Part shown: piece by piece, positions 1 to 7,665 of the stretch | Layout of the letters: the number at the start of each line of letters is the position of its first letter | Numbering within the stretch: position 1 is the stretch's first letter | Source of the DNA: Acidimicrobiales bacterium | GTDB taxonomy: Bacteria; Actinomycetota; Acidimicrobiia; Acidimicrobiales; UBA8592 | Assembly (NCBI GenBank): GCA_022425805.1 | Contig: JAKMEQ010000002.1 | Location: forward strand, 1-38,294 | Length of the DNA: 38,294 nt | Direction: 5' to 3' | Position numbers and translations under genes: made by a program | The notes under the pieces: generated by a model | Told to the model about the DNA's origin: nothing | Seen by the model: only the letters and a program-made list of their open reading frames with translations | The model's database searches: none

Positions 1-262
1 TAAGGTTCGCACCGGATGCATTGGTTACATACGAAAGACCGGATTTCTGGGCGATATTGCTAATCATACGCGTGGTGGTAGTTTTCCCATTCGTTGCGGA
101 AATAACCACTATTCCCTGGTCGAGCTCTCGTGCCATTTCTTGTAGAGTCCGTGGACGTAATTTCATTAGAAGAGTTCCAGGGATTGAGGTCCCGCCCCCA
201 CGCCCAAGGGCACGGGAGAGTTGCCCCGCTGTTTTAGCTAGGAATCGTGCGATGTGACGCAT
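1..262 (-). CDS. murT: MurT-type Mur ligase (lipid II isoglutaminyl synthase subunit), N-terminal part only
   Basis: Only the first 87 codons lie in the window; the gene runs off the left edge. The N-terminus has a basic amphipathic helix, a glycine-rich GRGGGTSIPG segment (residues 20-29) and the Mur-ligase P-loop TNGKTTT at residues 58-64. This combination is typical of MurT, which with the amidotransferase GatD amidates the D-glutamate of lipid II in Gram-positive bacteria. The ATG at 262 is the first start after an in-frame stop at 272-274; no strong ribosome-binding site precedes it. It lies 65 bp downstream of the pentapeptide lipoprotein gene on the same strand, so it could be read from the same transcript. 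GatD, the usual partner, would be expected to the left and is not visible. Family call is firm; the MurT subfamily is inferred from the glycine-rich N-terminus. Confidence 0.8.
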   Translation of the reverse strand, partial: MRHIARFLAKTAGQLSRALGRGGGTSIPGTLLMKLRPRTLQEMARELDQGIVVISATNGKTTTTRMISNIAQKSGLSYVTNASGANL

Positions 263-327
263 AGAGCGATATTACATGCCACTTGTACTGAAGATGAGAC
301 ACACCAAAAAGGTTACTCTGAAGATGT

Positions 328-1020
328 TTAGCAACTTGTGTTGATAAGGGACCCATCAGACCAAATGGTCCCACATTTTTCTGTGCGCCGATCAACCATG
401 GCATCAATCGATGCGCCAGTTAGGTTCGCGGAATTCAAATTGGTTCCTATCATAACTGCGGCGGTGAGATCTGCTTGGGTAAGGTCAGCGTGTGTCAGGT
501 TAGTTTCAAAAAAGATTGTTCCCGCTGCACTGATTTGCGCCATCGTTGCGGCAGATAAGTTAGCGTGAGCAAGGGAGGCTCCACTAAGGTCAGCGCCCGT
601 CAGCTTTGCTCCTACAAGAAGCGCCCCGTCAAGAATTGCATCAGTGAGGTTCGCTCCTCGGAGGTTGACTCCTGGAGCAATAACTGCTGAAAGGTCCTGT
701 CCGGAGAGGTTAGTGTTACTGCAGTCAGCGTTCACTTCAAGCACGCACGTTGAAGCAACAGCGTCGTTATTTTCAGCGGTTTCGTCACTGTCGCTATCGG
801 AAGAAGAGCTATCAGAAGAAGAGCTATCAGAAGAAGAGCTATCGGTAGAAGAGCTATCTTGACTCGATTCTGTGTCGTCATCGCCACCTCCGCCTCCACA
901 GGCTCCTAGCAGCAGCAGAGACGTTGCGGCTAGGAGAGCCAGTAGGCGAATCAAAGTACGTTGACCAGATCTTCTATGAGAGATGTGCTCAGACCATGTT
1001 GCTTTAGTAAGCGTATTCAT
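328..1020 (-). CDS. Pentapeptide-repeat lipoprotein with Ser/Asp-rich linker
   Basis: A 230-residue predicted exported lipoprotein. Residues 1-40 form a signal peptide with arginines at 16, 17 and 21, a leucine-rich core and the lipobox LLGAC, placing the lipidated cysteine at residue 41. A GGGGGDDD stretch and a low-complexity linker of DSSSS repeats (about residues 50-80) follow. The C-terminal part is a pentapeptide-repeat domain with repeated A(D/N)Lxx units (for example GANLTDAILDGA, GADLSGASLAHA, HADLTQADLTAA), expected to fold as a right-handed quadrilateral beta-helix. It ends in a short tail with a cysteine pair (EKCG and TSC). The likely picture is a solenoid held off the membrane by a flexible Ser/Asp tether. 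Its start overlaps the end of the upstream giant repeat protein by 17 bp, suggesting coupled translation. No enzymatic motif is present and the function is unknown. Confidence 0.85.
   Translation of the reverse strand: MNTLTKATWSEHISHRRSGQRTLIRLLALLAATSLLLLGACGGGGGDDDTESSQDSSSTDSSSSDSSSSDSSSSDSDSDETAENNDAVASTCVLEVNADCSNTNLSGQDLSAVIAPGVNLRGANLTDAILDGALLVGAKLTGADLSGASLAHANLSAATMAQISAAGTIFFETNLTHADLTQADLTAAVMIGTNLNSANLTGASIDAMVDRRTEKCGTIWSDGSLINTSC
799..858 (-). repeat. 15-bp tandem repeat, 4 copies, encoding the Ser/Asp linker
   Basis: Four consecutive 15-bp units of the form agaagaagagctatc (plus-strand reading) lie at 799-813, 814-828, 829-843 and 844-858. The two middle copies are identical and the outer two differ by one or two bases. 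Each encodes one DSSSS unit in the lipoprotein linker. Because the unit is a multiple of three, copy-number change would alter tether length without breaking the frame. Confidence 0.9.
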
Positions 1021-4000
1021 AAGTTACTCCATCGATCTCAACAGTTATTCCTTCGGCTCCTGCTACAGCAATAGCATTTACTCCTTGGGCATCTATTGTG
1101 GTAAAGGTAAGTCCATCTTCAGAAATCTTTGTGTTGGCGGAACTAGCTGTATTAATGACTGTCTCCCCTGTATCTGATCTGGAGAAGATTTCGTTGACGC
1201 CACCGGTAACTCCAGTTTTCAGATCGTAGGTCACGAGGTCCTCAGGGTTGTCGCCTATAGCACATTCCTGTATGTCCACTATGCGCCCACAGTCTTGAAC
1301 GCTAAGTTGCCCGTCTTTGCTCAATGTTAACCTCTCGGCACCTTGCTCATCGAATGCAACCAAAGTGTTCGAGTCATTGTCGTATTCGACTCTTCGTGAG
1401 TCTTTATCTACTCCAGGTGCAGCTGGAGCTTCTCCTTCCCCAAGTTCAATTCTCTGGATGCCGTTTTCATCCATGACACTGATGTTCCCATTGGGATTAG
1501 CTTCTCCAGACTGATCAAGAGTGAGAATGGTTCCATCTTCGAGAGTTATGGAGTATCCGCCGTCGACGGTTCGTTGACTAGTTTGACGGTTACCATCGGG
1601 GTCTTCAAAAGAAGTTGTGTTAGTGATGGGGTTGTATTCAATCACGTCACCGTTGGAGCTTGTCAGTACTTCGTTCCCGTTTTCATCAATTCGATACATC
1701 GTGACAGCACCGGATGGGTCAACAAGGGTTGTTTGTGTTGTCGCAGCATCATACCTGGTTGACGATCCGTCGCTAAACGTAGCCGTGTATGAACCATCGA
1801 GCTGCCTTACGGTGTTATTAACCCGCCCATCTGGGTCAGTTTCCCTATAAGTTAGGCCGTCAGCGGAAGTTGTTGAACTCCAACCGTCACTTGATACTTC
1901 GGTCATGCGTCCTTCTGCGTCGAAGGTAGTGACCGTTGTTACGCCGTATGGGTCGGAATAGGTTTCAGATCCATCTTCCCGTACGACTCGGTTAGATCCA
2001 TCGGCATAACTAACAACTAGATCACCATCGGCATTCAGGTTACCTGTATCTCGGGTTCCGTCAGGGTAGGTGACGGCGAATGTGCCATCTAGTTCTTCCC
2101 TGCGTACTGACCCATCGCTCGATGTTTCAGTACGGGTTCCAGAATTTTGATCCACTACAATTTCGACGCTGAACCCGGAAGGATCGGTATAGCTTTCTCT
2201 TCCATTCTCGTAGATGGTGTGGCTAGATCCATCATCGAATTTTGTAACCATGGCAGCTGTATCGCCTTCGCCAATAGCAACAGTTCGGGATGTATCACCA
2301 TACGGGTCCGTGTAGCTCGAAGTTCCGTCAACATTCTCAACGTAGGTAGATCCATCGGAGTAGCGTTCAACTCGTGCGCCATCTTCTCTGAATTCTTCTT
2401 CGTACCACGAACCATCTGGCCACGTAACCCGAAGACTTCCATCAGCCTTCTGTATCTCGACTGTTCCGTCATCGAAGGTTAGGACTAGAGCGCCATCGTC
2501 TCTGATCTCTTCTACAGGGGGCAGCCATGAGTCTGTATTGCCATTTTCGTCTGTAAACGTATGCGACCCATCCTCACACCAGGTATAGATTTCGCCGTTA
2601 TCGTATGTTTCGGTAGTGCAACCTGAAGCCTCATCGAAGCTAATTTCTGGAGCCGTCCATGTCTCAGTGTTGCCATTTTCGTCGGTCCAAGATCCGGTTC
2701 CGTCCTCACACCAGGTATTCGAGGAACCATCAGAATAAATTTCTTCGCTGCATCCAGTTGCTTCATCGTAAGTGTGTGTGGTCTGGTTGCCATATTCATC
2801 GGTCCAGACATCGGTCCCATCGTCACACCAGGTCGAAGTTCCATCGGTGTATTGTTGGGTGTAGCAACCAGTTTCGGGGTTGTAGTCAGTAGTTCCCCAA
2901 CTATCAGTTTCACCGCTGGCATCTGTGTAGGAACCTGAGCCATCTTCACACCATATGTCTTTGCCTCCATCTGAGAAGAAGGTTTCGCTACAACCTGTTT
3001 GCGCGTTGAATGATCCTTTTGTTCCATCCGCATCTTCCCAACTGCTGTCGCCGTTAGGGCACCACGTATTGGTCCAGTCGTCGTAGACTTCGATAGTACA
3101 TCCAGTTGTCGGATCAACATTTATTTCAGGGGCAGACCATGTCTCAGTGTTGCCCTCGGGATCAGTCCATGAACTAAAACCGTCTTCACAGTAGACACCG
3201 GATGCTCCATCAGCCATGGTTTCTGTGAAACAGCCGGTCGTTTCATCGTAGGCAGAGATGTTCATACCGCCATTTTCATCTTCCCAGTAGGACGTGCCAT
3301 CATCGCACCATGTATCCGTGGTGCCGTTGAAAATTTGGGTAGTACAGCCGGTCTCTTCGTCATAAACACTTGGAGACCAAGTTTCGGTAAGGCCAGTATT
3401 TGGATCAAACCACGACCCTGAACCATCTTCGCAATCTTCGTAACGACCGCCGTCTTCGTAAACTTCTACCCAGCAGCCTGTAGCTTCATCGTACACTCCA
3501 GCTGGTTCATAATTCTGTTCGTCCCATTCAGACACGCACCACCCATCAGTGTTAGCGGGGTCTCTTGCGTCAGCCCTTTCCCAGATGCCGCCACGTTCTA
3601 GACAGTCAGCTTCATCCCGAGCATCCCATACTTCGCCCGTATCTTCCCAACACCAGCCACCATCGTCTGCAGATTCCCAGTTGCCGCCACGTTCTAAGCA
3701 GGCATCACTATCTTGAGCGTTCCAGATCGAACCGTCGTCGTACCATGGTTCCATACACCAGCCATCAGTGTTATCCGGGTCGTTTTGATCAGCCCATTCC
3801 CATTCGCCGCCACGTTCTATACAAGTTCCTTCATCAGGTGCGGTCCAGATCGAAGAACCGTCGTCTTCCATGATGTATTCTTCCCAGCACCAGCCACCAT
3901 CGTCTTCAGAGTCCCAGTTGCCGCCGCGTTCTAAGCAGGTAGTTTCATCTTGGGCATCCCAGACAGAACCACTGTCTTCCCAGCAATAGGACCATCCGTT

Positions 4001-5068
4001 GTCTTGATCTCCTTCAACGATCCAGAGACCGCCACGTTCTAAGCAAGTTCCTTCATCTTCGGCAGACCAGACCGAACCGTCGTCTTCCCACGGTTCCACA
4101 CACCAGCCACCATCAGCAACATCCAATTCCCATTCCCATTCGCCGCCACGTTCTAAGCAAGTCTCTTCATCAGGTGCGGTCCAGACAGAACCGTCGTCTT
4201 CCATGACCCATTCTTCCCAGCACCAGCCCCATCCGTCTTCAGATTCCCAGTTGCCGCCGCGTTCTAAGCAAGTCTCTTCATCAGCTGCGGTCCAGACAGA
4301 ACCGTCATCTTCCATGACATATTCTTCAAAGCAATAGGCATAGTATTCTTCTCCTTCTTCTTCCCATATGCCGCCGCGTTCTAAGCAAGTCTCCTCATCA
4401 GGCGCGGTCCAGACCGAACCGTCGTCTTCCATTTGTTGTGGCCCGCCACCATCAGGTCCACCCTGCTCATCCCAGCACCAGCCATCATCGCCTTCAGAGT
4501 CCCAATTGCCGCCGCGTTCTAAGCAGGTAGTTTCATCTTGGGCATCCCAGACAGAACCGCTATCTTCCCATGGTTCAAAGCAGTATGCTCCGTCCCATTC
4601 GCCGCCGCGTTCTAAGCAAGTTCCTTCATCAGGCGCCATCCAGAGCGAACCGTCATCATCCATTTCTTCACGAGCAACATCACAGAATCCGTCAGCCCCG
4701 AACCAAATCCCGCCACGTTCTAAGCAAGTCTCTTCATCTTGAGCGGTAAAGGGAGAACCGTCGTCCCAGTCGCCTTCATCTTCTTCCCACGGTTCAAAGC
4801 AGTATGCTCCGTCCCATTCGCCGCCACGTTCTATACACGTTCCTTCATCAGGCGCGGTCCAGATCGAACCGTCATCTACTGGCCCTTCATCTACTGGCCC
4901 TTCATCTACTGGCCCTTCATCTATCGGGGGGTTTTCAGCATCTACTGGCTGTTCATCTACTGGCTGTTCATCTTCTTGTCCTTGTAACGCATAAGCCGGA
5001 GTAGCGACGGTCATAGCTAGCACCGAGATAGCAGGGAAAAGTAGTAAAAGTAGCCGACGTAAGCGCAT
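1004..5068 (-). CDS. Giant secreted acidic protein built of three classes of short repeats
   Basis: A 1354-residue predicted secreted protein of unrecognised function. The ATG at 5068 is preceded by GGAGG at 5-nt spacing, so it is preferred over a TTG 12 bp upstream. The signal peptide has an MRLRR start, a leucine-rich core and an AYA cleavage site near residue 27. Next comes a (D)EGPV/DEQPV linker (residues about 30-63). Class A (about 65-515) has 12 copies of a unit reading roughly DDGSVWTAPDEETCLERGG, then W, a variable acidic loop, and a second cysteine (GWCWE or AYCFE). Class B (about 520-845) has 8 copies with TGC, then xDG, then a WCxDG core. Class C (about 845-1190) consists of DGS/T-turn beta-hairpin-like repeats almost free of cysteine (for example YSDGSTYVENVDGTSSYTD). 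A non-repetitive tail with two cysteines follows. Cysteines come in pairs per repeat, suggesting disulfides outside the cytoplasm. No catalytic domain, sortase signal or C-terminal anchor is seen. It may be a surface or matrix scaffold, perhaps cation-binding, but this is inference. Confidence 0.85.
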   Translation of the reverse strand: MRLRRLLLLLFPAISVLAMTVATPAYALQGQEDEQPVDEQPVDAENPPIDEGPVDEGPVDEGPVDDGSIWTAPDEGTCIERGGEWDGAYCFEPWEEDEGDWDDGSPFTAQDEETCLERGGIWFGADGFCDVAREEMDDDGSLWMAPDEGTCLERGGEWDGAYCFEPWEDSGSVWDAQDETTCLERGGNWDSEGDDGWCWDEQGGPDGGGPQQMEDDGSVWTAPDEETCLERGGIWEEEGEEYYAYCFEEYVMEDDGSVWTAADEETCLERGGNWESEDGWGWCWEEWVMEDDGSVWTAPDEETCLERGGEWEWELDVADGGWCVEPWEDDGSVWSAEDEGTCLERGGLWIVEGDQDNGWSYCWEDSGSVWDAQDETTCLERGGNWDSEDDGGWCWEEYIMEDDGSSIWTAPDEGTCIERGGEWEWADQNDPDNTDGWCMEPWYDDGSIWNAQDSDACLERGGNWESADDGGWCWEDTGEVWDARDEADCLERGGIWERADARDPANTDGWCVSEWDEQNYEPAGVYDEATGCWVEVYEDGGRYEDCEDGSGSWFDPNTGLTETWSPSVYDEETGCTTQIFNGTTDTWCDDGTSYWEDENGGMNISAYDETTGCFTETMADGASGVYCEDGFSSWTDPEGNTETWSAPEINVDPTTGCTIEVYDDWTNTWCPNGDSSWEDADGTKGSFNAQTGCSETFFSDGGKDIWCEDGSGSYTDASGETDSWGTTDYNPETGCYTQQYTDGTSTWCDDGTDVWTDEYGNQTTHTYDEATGCSEEIYSDGSSNTWCEDGTGSWTDENGNTETWTAPEISFDEASGCTTETYDNGEIYTWCEDGSHTFTDENGNTDSWLPPVEEIRDDGALVLTFDDGTVEIQKADGSLRVTWPDGSWYEEEFREDGARVERYSDGSTYVENVDGTSSYTDPYGDTSRTVAIGEGDTAAMVTKFDDGSSHTIYENGRESYTDPSGFSVEIVVDQNSGTRTETSSDGSVRREELDGTFAVTYPDGTRDTGNLNADGDLVVSYADGSNRVVREDGSETYSDPYGVTTVTTFDAEGRMTEVSSDGWSSTTSADGLTYRETDPDGRVNNTVRQLDGSYTATFSDGSSTRYDAATTQTTLVDPSGAVTMYRIDENGNEVLTSSNGDVIEYNPITNTTSFEDPDGNRQTSQRTVDGGYSITLEDGTILTLDQSGEANPNGNISVMDENGIQRIELGEGEAPAAPGVDKDSRRVEYDNDSNTLVAFDEQGAERLTLSKDGQLSVQDCGRIVDIQECAIGDNPEDLVTYDLKTGVTGGVNEIFSRSDTGETVINTASSANTKISEDGLTFTTIDAQGVNAIAVAGAEGITVEIDGVTYEYAY
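2530..3530 (-). repeat. Class B repeat block (8 units, TGC...WCxDG)
   Basis: Within the giant repeat protein, eight units of roughly 38-45 codons share an ATGC/TTGC start, a central xDG turn, a WC(D/E)DG core and a closing W or F before a DENGN/DPNTG-type turn. Two cysteines per unit are spaced about 13-16 residues apart. Boundaries are approximate because units grade into class A at the high-coordinate end and class C at the low-coordinate end. Confidence 0.75.
3530..4880 (-). repeat. Class A repeat block (12 units with CLERGGxW core)
   Basis: The near-invariant core gccgccacgttctaagca (plus-strand reading) encodes CLERGG and recurs 12 times, starting near 3586, 3682, 3808, 3930, 4029, 4142, 4255, 4370, 4508, 4600, 4709 and 4821. 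Spacing varies from about 90 to 140 bp because the acidic loop between the two cysteines of each unit differs in length. Neighbouring units share synonymous variants, consistent with local duplication. The array is coding and in frame throughout. Confidence 0.9.
4873..4968 (-). repeat. 15-bp tandem repeat encoding the DEGPV/DEQPV linker
   Basis: Units of the form catctactggccctt lie at 4873-4887, 4888-4902 and 4903-4917. A degenerate unit (4918-4932) and two catctactggctgtt units (4939-4953, 4954-4968) follow. They encode the repeated acidic pentapeptides just after the signal peptide. All are in frame. Confidence 0.85.
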
Positions 5069-5161
5069 TAAAGCCTCCAAAGAAATTCTCTTTTTAACAT
5101 ATCCCCTATGCGCTCGATAAGGGAAGCTAAGCCAAAAGTTTTTTACAATTTTATTTCCTAT

Positions 5162-6838
5162 TTAGTTACGCGCCAGCGGTTTGTATTTGATACGGGTGGG
5201 TTGATTGCTTCCACCTTTCTCACTATGCATAAAAGTCTCGTATTCGCTGAAATTTCCTTCAAACCATCGGACTTGTGAGTCGCCTTCAAACGCAAGGACA
5301 TGGGTTGCGACACGGTCAAGGAACCACCGGTCATGGCTAATGATGACAGCGCAACCGGCGAAATCTTCTAGGCCTCCTTCGAGTGCCCTAAGAGTATCAA
5401 CGTCAAGGTCGTTGGTTGGCTCATCAAGGAGTAGAACATTTGAGCCGCTTTTTAGGATTTTGGCAAGATGAATTCTGTTCCGTTCTCCACCGGAGAGGTC
5501 TCCCACCTGCTTTTGCTGGTCTGAGCCTCGGAAATTGAAAGAAGCAGTGTAGGCACGACCATGTATCTCCGTTCCACCGACAACGAGATTGTCGAGACCT
5601 CCGGTGATTTCTTCATAGACCGTTTTTTCAGGGTTAAGGGACTGGCGGGATTGATCGACGTATCCTAACTCCACGGTAGGTCCGACGATGATCTCTCCGC
5701 TATCTGGTGATTCTTCTCCGGTGATCATCCGAAATAGTGTTGTCTTTCCAGCACCATTGGCGCCAACAACACCCACGATCCCTGCCCGAGGTAGAGAGAA
5801 GCTCAATTGCTCAATAAGGAGCTTTCCATCAAATCCCTTAGATAAGTCCTTAACTTCAATTACTTGATCTCCTAATCGCTGTTCAGCATGAATGTTGATT
5901 TGTAATTGACGTTCAGCTCTATCGGCTGCCTTAGAGTCTGCGAGAAGTTTTTCATAGGCTGTCAAACGGGCTTTGCCTTTTGCTTGACGGGCTTTAGGAG
6001 CCATTCTTACCCATTCGAGTTCACGAGCAAGCGTTCTCTGACGGATAGAATCCTTATTTTGTTCCACCGATAACCGTTGTTCTTTTTGCTCAAGCCAACT
6101 TGAATAATTCCCCTGATACGGAATACCTCTTCCGCGGTCAAGTTCTAGAATCCATTCGGCAACGTTGTCAAGGAAGTACCTATCATGCGTAATCGCGACC
6201 ACGGTCCCTACATAATCTTGTAGATGACGTTCAAGCCAAGCAACCGACTCAGCATCAAGATGGTTCGTAGGTTCATCAAGTAGGAGCAGATCGGGTTGAT
6301 TGAGAAGAAGCCTACAAAGCGCAACTCGTCTTTTCTCTCCGCCTGATAACGACCCGACTTCCTCCTCCGGCGCAGGAAGTCGTAGAGCATCCATAGCGAT
6401 TTCTATTCGCCGTTGAAGATCCCAGGCGCCAACAGCTTCGATCTCTTTCTCGAGTTCCGATTGCTGAGATCCCAGTTTTTCAAAGTCAGCTTCCGGATCG
6501 GACCACTTCGCTAAAGTCTCGTCATATCGAAGGAGAAGGTCAGCTACTTCACCGACACCATCCATAACGTTTCCATGTACGGATTTTGTGAGATCAAGTT
6601 CAGGTTCTTGTGGAAGAAACCCAACGGTAAATGTGGGAGTCAGTCGAGCTTCGCCGCTGAACCCATCGTCTAAGCCAGCCATAATTTTTAACAGCGAAGA
6701 CTTCCCAGCTCCATTAGCTCCCAAGACCCCGATTTTTGCCCCTGGAAAGAAAGAAAGGCTTATGTCTTTAAGGACGTCACGATCAGGTGGATAGAAGCGG
6801 GAACATTTGTGCATCGTAAAAATATATTCAGGGGCCAT
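5162..6838 (-). CDS. ettA: Energy-dependent translational throttle protein EttA (ABC-F ATPase)
   Basis: A 558-residue ABC-F protein with two ATPase domains and no membrane segments. Domain 1 has Walker A GANGAGKSS (residues 40-48), signature LSGGE (164-168) and Walker B LLLLDEP (184-190). Domain 2 has Walker A GANGAGKTT (about 359-367), a second LSGGE (448-452) and LLLDEPTNDLD. The insert at about 95-139 corresponds to the EttA arm, and the basic linker between the domains (about 250-320, with PKARQAKGKARL) to the P-site tRNA interaction motif. EttA binds the ribosomal E site and gates early elongation according to ATP/ADP level. The start is ambiguous: ATG at 6838 gives the conserved MxxEYIFTM N-terminus, while a TTG two codons upstream (6844) is better spaced from GGAGAAG. 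It is divergent from the HAD gene. Confidence 0.95.
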   Translation of the reverse strand: MAPEYIFTMHKCSRFYPPDRDVLKDISLSFFPGAKIGVLGANGAGKSSLLKIMAGLDDGFSGEARLTPTFTVGFLPQEPELDLTKSVHGNVMDGVGEVADLLLRYDETLAKWSDPEADFEKLGSQQSELEKEIEAVGAWDLQRRIEIAMDALRLPAPEEEVGSLSGGEKRRVALCRLLLNQPDLLLLDEPTNHLDAESVAWLERHLQDYVGTVVAITHDRYFLDNVAEWILELDRGRGIPYQGNYSSWLEQKEQRLSVEQNKDSIRQRTLARELEWVRMAPKARQAKGKARLTAYEKLLADSKAADRAERQLQINIHAEQRLGDQVIEVKDLSKGFDGKLLIEQLSFSLPRAGIVGVVGANGAGKTTLFRMITGEESPDSGEIIVGPTVELGYVDQSRQSLNPEKTVYEEITGGLDNLVVGGTEIHGRAYTASFNFRGSDQQKQVGDLSGGERNRIHLAKILKSGSNVLLLDEPTNDLDVDTLRALEGGLEDFAGCAVIISHDRWFLDRVATHVLAFEGDSQVRWFEGNFSEYETFMHSEKGGSNQPTRIKYKPLARN

Positions 6839-6924
6839 GGGCAAAGATTACTTCTCCACCACTGGAAATCGCGCATCGTCTACGAGGTATGGTCTTTACG
6901 CAATGACTCCTATGCTCAGAACCA

Positions 6925-7563
6925 ATGATAACAACGATCCTATTCGACTTCGGAGGCGTAATCACCACCAGCCCATTCGATGGTTTTGCTGCCTATGAAC
7001 GCGAAATCGGCGTACCTGACGGGCTTATACGAAAAATCAACAGCACGAAACCTAATGAGAATGCGTGGGCTCAATTCGAGAGAAATGAAGTGGAGAAAGA
7101 ACAGTTCCTTGACCTTTTCGCCCAAGAAGCATTAGCACTCGGATATGAAATTGACCCTGAACGGGTTTTACAATGCCTCTCAACCGAGGTCCGCCCCAAC
7201 ATGGTTCGGGTACTGAAGCAGCTAAGCCAGACCTACACAACAGCGATTCTAACCAATAACCTTATGGAGGTTCCAGATACTGAAACAAACCTCGGACCAT
7301 CAAAAGAGCATTTAGGCAGTGTTTCCGCAATAGTCCACGCGATCATAGAGTCATCAAAGATTGGGGTACGCAAACCAGATTTAACTTTTTACGAAATTGC
7401 CTGCGATCAGTTAAACGTCTCGCCTAACGAATGCGTTTTCCTCGATGACTTGGGAATCAATCTTAAACCAGCAAAGTCAATGGGAATGACAACGATCAAA
7501 GTGATTTCAGAGAACCAGGCACTTCATGACTTGGAGCATGTGCTGAGCTGCACACTAACCTGA
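6925..7563 (+). CDS. HAD-superfamily (subclass IA) hydrolase
   Basis: A 212-residue soluble protein with the HAD motifs in order. Motif I is DFGGV (nucleophile Asp8), motif II is ILTNN, the motif III lysine lies in GVRKPD, and motif IV is FLDDLGIN. An alpha-helical cap sits between motifs I and II, as in subclass IA. The position two residues after the nucleophile is Gly rather than Asp, as in the YihX-like (DLGNV) and ACAD10-like (DMGGV) branches, so activity cannot be excluded on that basis. Phosphatase activity on a small phosphorylated metabolite is the default expectation; the substrate cannot be read from sequence. The two upstream ATGs (6903, 6912) are out of frame. It stands 85 bp from the divergent ettA and about 100 bp before xthA on the same strand. 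Confidence 0.85.
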   Translation: MITTILFDFGGVITTSPFDGFAAYEREIGVPDGLIRKINSTKPNENAWAQFERNEVEKEQFLDLFAQEALALGYEIDPERVLQCLSTEVRPNMVRVLKQLSQTYTTAILTNNLMEVPDTETNLGPSKEHLGSVSAIVHAIIESSKIGVRKPDLTFYEIACDQLNVSPNECVFLDDLGINLKPAKSMGMTTIKVISENQALHDLEHVLSCTLT

Positions 7564-7665
7564 ACTTTTCCTATGGTCTACCACCTGGACCTGATCAAAC
7601 ACAGAAAATAGATTCCATAGGCTCACAGTTTCAAACTGGCCTTCTCCGTAAGCTAGGATACTCGC

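Noticed and set aside
2512-3120. A 202-codon open frame in another frame of the minus strand inside the giant repeat gene
   Set aside because: It lies wholly within the class B block and exists because the repeats avoid stops in the alternate frame; its composition (Met/Thr/Lys-rich, no domain) is not protein-like and it has no separate start signal.
3530-4880. Regularly recurring ~18-bp sequences that could suggest a CRISPR array
   Set aside because: The recurring cores encode CLERGG in one continuous reading frame with a signal peptide, the intervals vary widely (about 90-140 bp) and are themselves related, and no cas genes are nearby.
5069-5080. TTG start four codons upstream for the giant repeat protein
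   Set aside because: GGAGG is ideally spaced for the ATG at 5068 and the TTG would lie inside the ribosome-binding region; the signal peptide also fits the ATG better.
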